From positions 114,544,589 to 114,608,588 of the forward strand of contig CM077162.1 of the NCBI GenBank assembly GCA_039583875.1: a stretch of 64,000 nucleotides of DNA, written 5' to 3'. Under the pieces are notes generated by a model. The model searched no databases. It was not told the origin of the DNA and saw nothing but the letters and a program-made list of their open reading frames with translations. The number at the start of each line of letters is the position of its first letter. The stretch's first letter is position 1. Source of the DNA: Platanthera guangdongensis. Its lineage: Eukaryota > Streptophyta > Magnoliopsida > Asparagales > Orchidaceae. The translations under genes were made by a program, and so were the position numbers. Below, piece by piece: positions 22,643-33,115 of this stretch.

Positions 22643-24500
22643 CTCCCCCGCAAGTTGGAGCGTACAAGTCGTAGGCACCAAGCTTGGATAGAAATTGATA
22701 GTATAGCGGCCTGGAGAGAGCTTTCGTCAAGATATCCAGAACTTGGTCGGTAGCAGAAACATGCTCCAAATCTATCTTCTTTGACTGTACTTTTTCCCGG
22801 ATAAAGTGACAGTCAACTTCGATGTGCTTTGTGCGTTCGTGGAAAACCGGATTCTTGGCAATATTAATTGCAGCCTGACTGTCACAGAATAAGGTTGCTG
22901 GAGATGAGAGACGAACACCTAAGTCTCCCAGAAGGCCTTCAAGCCAGGTTAGCTCAGAAACAACAGCAACCATAGCCCGGTACTCGGCTTCAGCAGAAGA
23001 ACGCGCAACCACAGTCTGTTTCTTGCTACGCCAAGTTATGAGGTGTCCACCAAAGTAAGTACATAACCCAGTTGTGGAGCGTCTATCATCAATAGATCCT
23101 GCATAGTCAGCGTCAGAATACGCGACAAGAGATAGAGATGTGGATGGCTTGTACATAAGTCCTTGTCCGGGGGCGATCTTGAGATATCGAAGGATGCGCT
23201 CGACAGCTTGAAGATGAGATGTCCGAGGAGCGTGCATGAACCAGCTCACAACTCCTACAACAAACGAGATGTCTGGTCGAGTCACCGTAAGGTAGATCAG
23301 CTTCCCAACCAAGCGTCTGTAATATTCCGGATTTGTAAGCAGCTTGTCAGAGTCAGAGCTATGGGCCGAGAGTTTGTGATTGGCGTCCATAGGAGTCTCC
23401 GCAGGTTTGCACCCAGAATAATATGCATCATGAAGGAGGTCCATACAGTACTTCCTTTGAGATAACACAAGACCATCAGAGCGTCGTGCGACCTCGAGCC
23501 CAAGAAAGTATCGGAGGTTGCCCAAATCTTTGGTCTGAAAGGCAGAATTTAACTGTTCTTTGAGCTGTTGTATTCCTGCCGTGTCATCGCCAGTAATCAG
23601 GATATCATCAACGTAGACCAGAAGAATCACAGTCCCGGTTGACCGGTGACGGGTGAAGAGAGAAAAATCAGTCGAGCTCCGAGTGAAGCCACTAGCACAG
23701 ACCACCTTACTGAATTTTTCAAACCACGCACGCGGGGACTGTTTGAGACCATAAATGGATTTCCGAAGGAGACATACCAAAGACTCCCCCGTGGTCTCAA
23801 ACCTGTGAGGTTGCTGCATGTAAACTGTCTCCTGGAGATCGTCGTTGAGGAAGGCATTCTTAATATCCAGCTGATAAAGGGGCCAATGACAATGAACAGC
23901 CAAGGAGAGAAGAACGCGGACTGTGTTCAATTTCGCCACGGGAGAGAAGGTTTCCTCGTAATCAAGGCCTTGTTGCTGAGTAAAGCCCCGGGCCACGAGT
24001 CGGGCCTTCAGACGGTCGACAGTGCCATCCGCCTCATGTTTAATGACAAAGACCCATTTGCAGCTAACAACGGTGTAACCTGTAGGAAGAGGAATCAGAT
24101 CCCAGGTCTGGTTAGCCCGGAGAGCCCGCATTTCATCATTCATAGTTGTCCGCCACCCTGGGTGTTGAAGCGCCTCCTGCACAGTGTTAGGTATAAAAAT
24201 AGACGAAAGAGAGGTGGCAAAGGCATAGAGAGGCGGCGTCAGCCGATGGAGAGAGACGTAGCTGGCCAAGGGATGAGCTGTAGAGATGAGAGCGGGATCT
24301 GCCGTAGCCGAGGTATTGTTGGTAGTGGGGAGCTGGGTCACAGGAGCACCCTTGGATGGGCGACGAGAGTAGACACGGATAAGCGGTGGAGGAACCCGAG
24401 GAGGAACGGGGGGGGGAGGACGATAAAGACGGCGTGACCGGGATGGCAGGCCGAGGAATAGAGGGAGCAGAAGACGAGGTGGTGCTAGGAAAGTGGAAGG
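22623..24500 (-). pseudogene. pol: Copia reverse transcriptase and RNase H
   Basis: One open frame from about 24300 to the stop at 22623, which lies inside the LTR. RT begins near VQEALQHPGWRTTMNDEM and NQTWDLIPLP, then CKWVFVIKHEADGTVDRLKA, DIKNAFLNDDLQETVYMQQP and the active site YVDDILITGDD. RNase H shows LVAYSDADYAGSIDDRRSTT, SRSSAEAEYRAM, LFCDSQAAINIAKNPVFH and KHIEVDCHFIREKV. The frame stays open upstream to 25136, but there it is out of phase with the integrase. The RT and RNase H catalytic residues look intact. A slip near 24500 cuts it from integrase. Confidence 0.9.
22643..22650 (-). other. Polypurine tract of copia
   Basis: The - strand reads GCGGGGGAG directly before the LTR start TGTTAG. 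Confidence 0.8.
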
Positions 24501-24501
24501 G

Positions 24502-25619
24502 CTAGTCTTCGCAGAATGTGACATCCGCAGAAACAACCAGCTTGTCGTCAGAAGGAGAGTAGCAGACGTACCCCTTTTGAGTGCGGGAGTAGCCAACATA
24601 CATATATTTGGCGGCCCGAGGAGCAAGTTTGTCGGTAGGAGGACCAAGAAGTTGGACATAGCAAACACACCCGAAGATCCACGGTGTGAGAGAGGTGAGG
24701 TTGGTGGAGGGAGAGAGGAGTTGGATTGGTGAGGCAAAATTAAGCACAGACGAGGAAAGACGGTTGATGAGATGATAGGCCGCGGATACAACAAAGTTCC
24801 AATATTCGGTTGAAACGTGCATTTGGAACATAAGGGAGCGCGCAACATCGAGAAGATGACGATTTTTGCGTTCGGCCACCCCATTTTGCTGAGGAGTATA
24901 CGCACATGAAGTCTGATGGATGACACCAAATTCGGTGCAGAGATTGAAGAAGGTGCGACCCGTATACTCGCGAGCATTATCAGTGCGAAGTACTTTGAGG
25001 GGGGTGGCGAACTGCGTATGCATCTCAAGTAAAAAAGCGTGAAACACAGAAGTAAGTTCAGTGCGATCATGTAATAAATAGAGTCACGTGGTACACGAGT
25101 AATCGTCAATGAACGTGACAAAATAGCGAAATCCAAAAATACTGGGACTCTATAAGGACCTCATACATCAGAATGAACTAAAGAGAGAGGAGTACTACTC
25201 CGGGTACAGGCAGTGGGGATAGAGGAACGATGTTGTTTTTCGTAGATAGAAGATTCACAAGAGAACTCCCGAAGAGAAACAGCAGGAAGAGCCCGCTTGA
25301 GAACCGGAATGGGAGCATGCCCAAGGCGGCGATGCCAATCAACAGTGGAGACAACGGAGAGAAGAGTAGGTGGGAGATCCAAGATGTACAACCCATTCAT
25401 CAGCTGTCCCTTACAAATGGTACTCCGGGTGCGGCGATCCTGCATAAGAAATGAAAAAGGTGAAAAGCTAATGCAACAATCAAGGTCGTCGGTGAGGCGA
25501 CTAACAGATAATAAGTTGAAAGGAGACCCCGGAACGTGAAGAATCGAGGAAAGAGAAAGGTGCGGCGTAAGTTGAAGAGCGGCGGAGCCAAAGACTGGCA
25601 GGGTGTCACCGTTGGTCAC
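24502..25619 (-). pseudogene. pol: Copia GAG-pre-integrase and integrase
   Basis: The right block (25161-25619) holds the region after the protease: LSSILHVPGSPFNLLSVSRL and the zinc-binding WHRRLGHAPIPVLKRAL. The left block (24502-25047) holds the integrase core: LRTDNAREYTGRTF (second Asp), TPQQNGVAERKNRHLLDVAR (Glu) and an ILGPPTDKLAPRA-like C-terminal part. The first catalytic Asp region lies at the junction (SLVHSDV) and the frame changes near 25150. The integrase frame ends in a stop at 24502. Confidence 0.85.
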
Positions 25620-25706
25620 AGTGATGCAAGCAGGATGAGGGGTCTGTAGGTACGTTGTGGGCTTCTGGGAGGTACTATGGTGAGTAGCGCCGGAATCAAC
25701 GATCCA

Positions 25707-26893
25707 TCAAGGATTATGAGAGAGACAGGTTATACCTTCCGCAGAAGAGGACGCAACAGAGCCGGAGGAGCGGCTGAGGGTACCCTGAAGCTGTTGAAGT
25801 TGGGTGCGGAGCTCATCGATGTCTTGGCGGGTAGTAGTAGCCGGACAAGTGGCAGAAGACCCAGTAGGAGGCGGAGCAGCAGATACAGTAGCAATAAGAT
25901 GAGAAGGTAAGCCATGCTTGCGGTAGCAGGTAGCTTCAAGATGATTACCCCGGCCACAGTAGGTGCATTTCATAGAAGAGCGACCACCACGTCCTCTTCC
26001 CCGAGACATGGGTCGCCCCCCCCCCCCCCCCCCCCCCGAGTGGAAGATCCATGAGGAGGAGGGGTCGAAAGGAGAGGCTGTTGAAGAAAAGTCGGGGCAA
26101 AAACAGGAGGAGCCTCAGAGGGAGGCGTGACTTTTAGCAGCATGGAGCAGACATCAGACAGGGAAGGAGTTGTGGCGGATGATAGAATCTGGGCCCGAAT
26201 ACTATGCAGGTGGGGAGGAACTCAGGACATCATCATGGCGATGGCGACAGCTTCTTTCTAGTTTCGTTGAGTGGTTAGATCGGTAGTAGGAGGCTGATGT
26301 TGAATCCAAGTCTCTGCCAAACTCTTGGCTTTAGCCACGAAGGAGAGCATATCACTATGAGCACCCGGGGTAAGATTCTGAAGATCGGAAATGATATCAT
26401 ATAGGTGTTGTAGGCTGTCATGGCCAGAGTAAAAAGCGTGAAGCTCCTCCCACATGGACTTAGCCGTGTCATGATACATGACCATCCTGTAGGGCTCGGG
26501 ATCCATAGAGTTTAGGAGCCAGGACTGAACTCGTTCATAATCGCGAAGCCGGTCATCGGAGGGAGCAGTGGGAGTAGCGCGGGTCAAGTGGTGAAGAAGA
26601 CCCTTCGTCTGCAGAACCCGGCGAACGGAGTGAACCCACTCAACGAAATTCCGTTTTCCAGTTAGAGAGATAGTAGTAATGCGTAACTCATCACGGAGTT
26701 CGGAAGATATGGCAGCCGCACGGGCGTATGAAGCAGAAGTAGCAGCACAAGTGTCGGAAGCCATGCGACCAGCAGAAGAGGCCGGGCGAGTAGAAGAAAG
26801 AAGATGGGCGGTTAGGGAAAGAAAGTCGGGCGGATAGAAGAGGCAGTCACACGGTCTCGGCTGGCAAACCAGCGACCAGAAGGTCACGACCAA
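25707..26893 (-). pseudogene. gag: Copia gag, interrupted by a poly-C/G run
   Basis: The N-terminal block (to 26258) has MASDTCAATSASYARAAA, then SLTGKRNFVEWVHSVRRVL, AKSMWEELHAFYSGHDSLQH and SDLQNLTPG, typical of copia gag. The C-terminal block (25707-26009) carries the zinc knuckle CTYCGRGNHLEATCYRKHG. Between them is a run of 22 C on the + strand at 26016-26037 (poly-glycine codons in the coding sense) and a loss of frame. The nonsense near 26258 also separates the blocks. Confidence 0.85.
26016..26037. repeat. Poly-C homopolymer, 22 bases
   Basis: A pure run of 22 C lies within copia gag. Such runs change length easily in replication and in sequencing, so the local frame may be wrong in the assembly. 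Confidence 0.9.
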
Positions 26894-27766
26894 AATGCGA
26901 CTAGGAGCAGAGGGGAGCGGACAACAGCAAGAAGAGGCCGCAGTAGTCGCGCGCGAGAAGAGGCTGAGACCAGGGAGTCCACTTGGAGTGCAAGCAAAAG
27001 GCAGGCCGCGGCGACTAAGAGGAAGGTCGCGGCGGATAGAAGATCAAGCAGTACGGCGAGTAGGAGCTCGCAAAAGGGAAGAGCGAGCAAGTAACAGGCC
27101 GCGGCAACTAAGAGAAGGTAGCGGCGGATAGAAGACGATCTCAGCAGGGCGCGAGGGGAGAGAGTCTGCGGCGAACTGGAGCAAGCCGTAAGACGACGGC
27201 AGGGCGAGGAGCAGTTCGCAGCGAACTGAAGCAGTCGACAGGCCGCAGCGGACTAAAGCAAGAGCGAACGGACTGAAGCAGTCGGCAGGTCGCAGCGGTC
27301 TGAAGCAGGAGAGAGCGGGAGGAGAAGTAGAGAGCTCGCCAAGGGCAGAACCCGCAGCAGACGAGAGGGAGCCCGCGGAGGATAAGAAGACACGGGGAGC
27401 AGTTCGCGGCGGACTGAAGCAGGTGGCAAGCGGAAGGAGAGTAAAGAGGGAGCGGATTGAAGCAGCAGAGGGAGCCCGCAGCGGATAAGGAAGGCATCCC
27501 GCAGGCGGCAGGGATAGGTGGGCCCCTTTAGGACTGAGAGAAGAGGCTATAAAAGAACCTGAGGAGGAGGGTGGATCCACGGAGAGAAGAAGAAGCGGAG
27601 TAGGGAGAAGAGGCCGCAGAAGCCAGGCGGGCTGGGCAAGGAAGCAGATATAGAAGCAGGCCGCGAGGAGACCGGAGGCTGCGAGGCGGTTAGGAGACCA
27701 GGCCGCAGGGGGGGATGCAGACAAAAGAGGGGAGTCCGCTGGAGGATACGTTTGGCTCTGATACCA
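26894..27766 (-). other. Long repetitive leader of the copia element
   Basis: About 870 bases between PBS and gag, purine-rich on the + strand with repeated GCAGCGGACTGAAGCAG-like units at 27150-27480. The - strand frame stays open for 300 codons (27044-27946), running through the LTR, and would give a Ser/Leu/Pro-rich low-complexity protein. No domain is recognised and it is probably not a gene. Confidence 0.55.
27755..27766 (-). other. Copia primer binding site, initiator-Met tRNA
   Basis: The - strand reads TGGTATCAGAGC directly after the LTR end ...CTCTACA. Confidence 0.93.
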
Positions 27767-27935
27767 TGTAGAGAAAAGCCTCAAAACTTGTATATACTTC
27801 TTCAATAAATAGTTACAAGTATACATACACTTATATAGGAAAAAGGAAGAATAGAGAAATCCTAATACATGATGTGAGACTAATACAAGGAGAGAGAAAG
27901 AAGAAAACATGGGCCCTAATTGGGCTTTTCTAACA
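27767..27935 (-). repeat. 5' LTR of the 169-bp-LTR copia
   Basis: Pairs with 22474-22642, same length, and is followed by TSD ATCTT at 27936-27940. Confidence 0.93.
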
Positions 27936-27982
27936 ATCTTCACCAAATGAGCTGCAGCTCAAGTGGTGATGAGAAGTGAAGG

Positions 27983-28057
27983 AACTTCATAGTTAAGTGT
28001 GCTTGGGCGAGAGTAGTACTGGGATTGGTGACCTCCTGGGAAGTTCCCGTACGACCC
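27983..28057 (+). pseudogene. 5S rRNA-derived segment, right arm
   Basis: Keeps AGTTAAGTGTGCTTGGGC (box A, one change) at 27991-28008 and a box C-like stretch at 28022-28044 with GGTGACCTCCTGGGAAGT. It faces right, out of the palindrome, and mirrors the left copy. It lacks the 5' end of 5S rRNA. Confidence 0.87.
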
Positions 28058-28214
28058 AGCTTAACTGTCGAGTTCGCTCATCAAAGGGAGGCTGTGGCCA
28101 CCAACAACCCGCCAGTGGGCTGGACAGGGGTTGGGGTGCTTGGGCTGTAGCCCGGTAGCGTCGCCTAGAGCGGAGCCGTGACACTGTCGCGTTGGATCGG
28201 CTAGGGATGTTACA

Positions 28215-28744
28215 TTCATTCAGGACTTTTCGAGGATTTCCCTTCCATTGACTTCACTTGCCAGGAAGGAAATAGCTTTTAGTTGGACATCAGAGTGCGA
28301 GTTTGCTTTTGAGCGGTTGAAAACGAGATTATCAGATGCACCAATACTAAGTCTTCCTTCAGGTGTAAATGGCTTTCAGATTTACAATGATGCTTGAGGA
28401 CAGGGTCTGGGTTGTGTTCTCATGCAGCATGAAAAATTTATTGCTTTTGCGTCCAGACAACTGAAGAATCACGAGAAAAATTATCCGGTACACGATTTGG
28501 AGTTAGCAGCTATCATCCATGCATTGAAGATTTGGAGACACTACCTCTATGACATGCGGTGTGAGATCTTCGCAGATTATAAGAGTCTCAAGTACATCTT
28601 TGATCAGCAGGAGCTTAACATGAGGCAGTGTAGGTGGCTCGAGTTTTTAGCAGATTATGACGTGACTATTCAGTACCATCCAAGTAAAGCTAATGTTGTA
28701 GCAGATGCTCTCAGTAGGAGGAGTTCTAGTTATGCTCTCGTCAT
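28215..28744 (+). pseudogene. pol: Chromovirus RT end and RNase H
   Basis: Continues the RT cut at 22291: after TTCAT it reads QDFSRI and the RT-RNase H linker. RNase H follows with [60 protein letters not shown] and [14 protein letters not shown] near 28396 replaces a codon in the first RNase H block (the usual DAS motif region). The frame is cut at 28744 by the gag-PR element. Confidence 0.88.
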
Positions 28745-30415
28745 TGATGCGTCGTCGACAAGTGTACCGGTCGCTGTCAAGTAATAAAGTTGAGGAGTTG
28801 AATCCCCGGATATCGATCTCTCGAGGAGTGCAAGTAGGGAGTGTGATTTCGCTATTGAAAAGGTGATTGCAAGTGTTAACGTAAACCAAGGGGGTTTTGG
28901 TTCGGATTCCTAAGTTAACAACAATAAGAAAACTATCGCGGGTCGTCGTCACTGCGTCTCTTTGGTGGATTACTCAAGAGAGTAATAAGGAAGATGGATG
29001 AGCTAATGAGGGTCGCGATCACCTCTTCGGAACGCACGATTCTAGCAATCGCTAAAACGACGCAATCACAACTCGAACACGAGAAAATCTGAAGTTCAAC
29101 AACAATATCCAGAACTAAAATATATCAACACTTAGACATACTGAAATATTCAAGTTATCTATGTTCTTACACATCATTCCAACACCCAAATATGCAGAAA
29201 AAGAAATACTACAAGTGAAAGGGAAGAGAAACAACCAAACACACGAAGGCTTTCCGAGATTCGCGGCCGGAGTCAAGGGTTGTCGGGCCTTGTCCGGGCT
29301 CGGTCTACGGATGACGTCCGGGATCCAGAAGCGTTGTCACTTCCTTCCAATAACCCGCCTTCTTCGTGAATAATCGCTGGGCCGGATCTATCCGGAGAAC
29401 TCCACAGATGCAGCAACCTATGAGCTTGAAACAGAGCTTGGAGCTTGGAGATGACAATGATGGCCGGAGATGAAGCATTTGCAAGCTCTTGGATGAGAAA
29501 TGGTGGTCGGATAAACTCTCCAAGGAGGAGAGAGCAAAAGATGGTTTGAGGAAAGATTTCCCCGCTCAAAAGAGCAGAAAAGGGCGGCTGGGTCGGACTG
29601 GATCGGAATCTCTCAGAAGAAGAAGAAATCTGCGCTTTAAATAGAAGCAGGTCAGAAAAATAGGCACGCACGGTTTGGCGCACGACCGTGCGCAAACCGT
29701 GCGATATTAACTTCCAGAACAAGCCTGCGGAAGGAGAAGCATTGACCCGTGCGTTTTACTCGCGCACAGACGTTTCCGCCTGTGCGAGAAGGAAATCGCA
29801 CGGGTAACAACAGAGCAGGAATTCGGGACACAACATGGGAACCGTGCGTTTTACTCACGCACGGGCGCTGCCGCCCGTGCGTGAACAAAGCGCACGATTA
29901 ACCACAGAAAGGAACAAACTAGAAAGATACAGGAAAACCGTGTGTTTTCTTCGCGCACGGTTACGATGAAACCGTGCGTAAACCGTGCGTGAGGATCGTC
30001 GAACTCAGCTCGACGAAATTCGTCGAGCTCAACTCGACGTTCTTCGAGCTGAACAAAACGCACGATCGGGCACAAACCGCGCGCGAATAAAACGCACGAC
30101 TGTGTGTTTTCCTCAAAATAGAATTCCTGCTTTGGGGAAAACGCATTACCTGCACAACAAACCAAAACTGGAGCAGAAGCTCCCAGCAATAAATATACAG
30201 CAAAGAAAACAGCGGGAAAGAGCCATGGGGAGCAACATGTGCTTACCCCCCAACAACAGAATGCGCAAATGCACACCCTTGGGCCAAAACAGTGCATAAA
30301 ATAGTCAAGTGAAGATCTAAACAAAAATATAACTTTTCCAATTGAAAAAGTAGTGTACATGCAAGATAAAAAGCTCAGATGAGTCCGAAAAACCCTATAA
30401 ATATCGGACTCATCA
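28745..30415 (-). repeat. 3' LTR of the gag-PR element (1.67 kb)
   Basis: + strand start TGATGCGTC and end GACTCATCA, giving TG...CA ends that mirror each other (TGATG-GTC). It aligns with 34753-36084 up to base 30076. Confidence 0.9.
29660..30120. repeat. GCACGGTTT/AAACCGTGC palindromic array in the gag-PR LTR
   Basis: Repeated motifs of the type CGCACGG and CCGTGCG, for example near 29666-29700, 29745-29810, 29840-29885 and 29940-29990, followed by CTCGACG/CGTCGAG motifs at 29998-30050. The same array is in the truncated right LTR (35690-36080). On the - strand it lies in the first third of the LTR. Confidence 0.8.
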
Positions 30416-30432
30416 CACCACCAGACTTAAAC
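30416..30432 (-). other. Polypurine tract of the gag-PR element
   Basis: The - strand reads GTTTAAGTCTGGTGGTG directly before the LTR start TGATGAGTCC. Confidence 0.78.
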
Positions 30433-32031
30433 ATTTTGCTCGTACCGAGCAAATCATCTCTCCGTGAACTAGAAAATAGCTAGCTGTCTTAGAAATTTTC
30501 AAATAAAGTAAAGCGAGAAATCAAATACTGCTTGGGCATAGAAAATATAATAGATACAATTTGTAATTATGCTACGAAGTTTATAAATTTTGACAGGTGT
30601 AAAAAAAATATTGTAACTACTCAAGAATAGAATACCGGAGAATCGCTCGGTCATGCGTAGAAAGAAAGTAGGCAAGCCACTCAGTTGAGCATTCGAAGAC
30701 CGGGGCTCGGGATCACCTCCAAAGGAATCCACCAATGTTGGGGATCATACGTTTGCCCGTTCACACTCTCTCCACAGCGCTAGTATGATTCAAGCGTAAA
30801 TCCGTAGGGCTGTAGGATAGAAGTGGGGCTTGGATTTCGGTGAGGTAAACAAAGATAAAAGAGAAAGTTATGCATCAAACCAAAATGAGCTCTACTAAAA
30901 GACATCCTCTTGCCAACAATACAAGCAGGAGCACCAAGCAACCAGACTTAAACTTGAAAACACGGGCGTGCACCGCCTACCACCACAAAATCTCAAGTAG
31001 AATTTTCTATTGCATATTTCCTTTTTTATTTTCCTTTTTTTTTACTTTTATCATTTTCAGCAAATACAAACTTGGAAGCTCATCCACATATTCACAACGA
31101 ATATCTCCATATCCACAGCACAAAATGAAGATGAAAAACACTAAAACTCAAATTGGGTGTGCGATTAGGATAGACTTTAGGGCTTTGGTGAATTATTAGT
31201 GGAGCTGAATCAACAAAAGGGGTAGGCACAACGAGGTTAGCGAGGATAAAACGTTAGGAACAGTACAAAGCTCAAATTGGCCAAAATGATGGCCTACATC
31301 ACACTCACGCTAGACTAACATGCGCCAAAGCTTCGAGAGTAGCTTGTGGCAAGTTCTTAGCCACCGATAAAGATGATACTTTCTCCCGACTCGAGCAATA
31401 CGAGGCTATTGTCGGCTACAGACATTCCTACACTACCGTTCAATTGCTCCAGATTCCACAGTTTTGAGTAGTACAAACATTATTTACAAATACAAAAAAG
31501 CATAAATCTATGAGCATAAAGAAAAATTAAATCTATATTATTTCTACGCACCATGAGTCCTCGATTAGGAGCACTGCACGAGTTTCACACTACTCTATCC
31601 TAAAATCTTAAGCCAACACCATTATTTTAAAGGTGACACAAAAGAAATAAATTTGACTTGAGCCGAGCGCGTGCTTGAGTGCGCGATCATGCGGTGTAGG
31701 TGCACAATGCTGTCATGATAAAATAAAAACTGAAAATGAAAATACTCTTGTGGTATGCAAGTGCATGTGCAAAGGTAACTCGCGAAACTTTCCCCCACCA
31801 GACTTATACTAAACAATCTATCCATGATTTGCAATAAAAACAGAAAAATAAAAGTTGAGGAAAGAGTTTACCCCATGCTCAGCAAATGAGCATACCAGAA
31901 GATTGGCTTTAATTTCAGCAGATAGTCCACGGCCCAAACGAACTTCACCTGCATAAGAGAATATCTCCAACCACGCATACTATAAGCATATAATAACAGC
32001 AGCAAAATTGAGAAAATTAAAAGCGACAAAA
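30433..32031 (-). other. Non-coding 3' region of the gag-PR element
   Basis: About 1.6 kb without a recognisable ORF on either strand. It carries a second PPT-like tract at 31791-31809. It is the counterpart of 6441-8142 in the Athila element. Confidence 0.6.
31791..31809 (-). other. Internal PPT-like tract of the gag-PR element
   Basis: The - strand reads GTATAAGTCTGGTGGGGGA. The 12-mer TAAGTCTGGTGG is shared with the terminal PPT, 1377 bases away. The layout repeats that of the Athila element. Confidence 0.65.
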
Positions 32032-32049
32032 TTGGGTTGTCTCCCATAA
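32032..32049 (-). other. Conserved post-coding motif TTATGGGAGACAACCCAA
   Basis: Read on the - strand, it shares GGGAGRCAACCCAA with the Athila motif at 6425-6440 and sits about 240 bases before the internal PPT, against about 300 in Athila. Confidence 0.6.
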
Positions 32050-32380
32050 GCCCTTTTCTTTACCGTCCTTAAGGTGGACCAAATACATGTATTAGCAGTT
32101 ATATAAATATTGTTTAGGGAATAAGTTCAAAACATAATGATAAAGGTCTACAAATACACACAACAGTAAGCAGTAAATGAAACTAGAAAAAACAGCAAAG
32201 GAAAACCCCGAAGATACTTCAATCCTCAGTTGAACGCTGACTTGTGATAGATCCACCCAGTCACGCGAGATGAGGGCGAGGCGATGCTTTAGGGCCCAGG
32301 GAAGACAAATCTCCCATGCCGCTAAACTCGTCCTTCTCACGCCGGCGGGCAAAATTCTGCGCCTTGCACAAGAACAGCTT

Positions 32381-33115
32381 CTATCGTTTCAAATCCACAG
32401 AAGGGGATCGCCAGGGTGGTATGATCACACCCACCATTTCAGCAGCAAGTTTATCTTTCTCAAATGGGGGCATCCTTTCCTCACCCGCAGCGGGTGAAAG
32501 ATCAACCCAAGTTACCTGTTTAATAGTCTTACAAACTTTGTTAGAATAAATAGAAGTTTTCAAATCAGATTTCTGCACGCTTTCTAAAGGCGCGCTCAGC
32601 TCACATTTCTTCTCAACGGAATCTTGCTCCACGTCAGGTGACTCTGTCTTTATCTCTCCTTCAGCTACCGTCAGCAGTTCGATCACTTTCTTAACCCGCT
32701 CGCGTTCTTTCAGTGGAAGACCTGTCTTAGCAGCACTAGACACATCGTTAGATAAGGAATCATTTAATTGCAAAAATTCTCTATGTTCATTTGAACTAAT
32801 ATGTGGAGGTGAAGATGGAAGAGTCAGATTGACCTTAGGAGCCAAAGTGACACCACTCGCATTAAATTGCGGTGTAGCTTCACTGGCTTTTAGGAATGGG
32901 ACCCCTAAGATGGGTTTTAACGTATTTCCCAGGGACCTTAACACCTGAAAATCGGTGACTACAGCAGCCCCATTCAGAATCACTTCCACATCTTTAATCT
33001 CTCCATCGGTCTTAACTACCGATCCATCAGCTAGCACTAGTGATTTCTGGACATCAGATTCAATGTTCAAATTCAGTTTTCAACATCTTGCAAAGCAAGA
33101 ATGTTGTAGGATGAT
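32381..33115 (-). pseudogene. Retropepsin-like protease domain with long C-terminal tail
   Basis: The active site is seen as CDSGSSYNILAL near 33085-33115, at the end of the gag frame. A one-base slip near 33072 is followed by SDVQKSLVLADGSVV, VTDFQVLRSLGNTLKPILGVPFL and a tail rich in Ser, Glu and Lys to the stop at 32381. ILGVPFL corresponds to the ILGRPFL block of Athila protease. The tail has no RT fingers. The likely role was processing of Gag. The slip means this copy would not make a Gag-PR fusion. Confidence 0.8.

Larger units (their letters stand above)
22474..27935 (-). mobile_element. Ty1/copia element with 169-bp LTRs (Ale/Retrofit-like)
   Basis: LTRs of 169 bp each (22474-22642 and 27767-27935) are direct repeats with about seven differences. 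The element is flanked by the 5-bp TSD ATCTT (22469-22473 and 27936-27940). On the - strand the order is LTR, initiator-Met PBS, long leader, gag with CCHC, protease/pre-integrase, integrase, RT, RNase H, PPT, LTR. This domain order is copia. The very short LTRs suggest the Ale/Retrofit group; that assignment is inference. Frameshifts separate gag, integrase and RT. It inserted near the centre of the 5S palindrome. Confidence 0.92.
22292..28214. mobile_element. Head-to-head palindrome of 5S-rRNA-derived (Cassandra-like) LTRs, split by a copia element
   Basis: Termini are TGTAACG at 22292 and GTTACA at 28214, flanked by the 5-bp TSD TTCAT (22287-22291 and 28215-28219). Without the inserted copia the element is about 456 bp. 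The left arm (22292-22473) is the reverse complement of the right arm (27941-28214), apart from about 75 bases missing from the left arm. The centre is the palindrome TGAGCTGCAGCTCA at 27947-27960. Each arm contains a 5S-rRNA-derived segment. The 5S-derived LTR and TG...CA ends resemble Cassandra TRIM elements, but those carry LTRs in direct orientation. Here the two LTR-like arms face each other with almost no internal region. Confidence 0.8.

Noticed and set aside
23646..24437. 263-codon + strand ORF
   Set aside because: It is antisense to well-conserved copia RT and integrase coding and has no recognisable domain.
26010..26040. True frameshift at the poly-C run in copia gag
   Set aside because: A 22-base homopolymer is prone to sequencing and assembly length error, so no biological frameshift is claimed there.
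27983..28057. Functional 5S rRNA gene
   Set aside because: Only the promoter-bearing central and 3' parts match 5S. The 5' part is missing and the copy lies within LTR-like arms.
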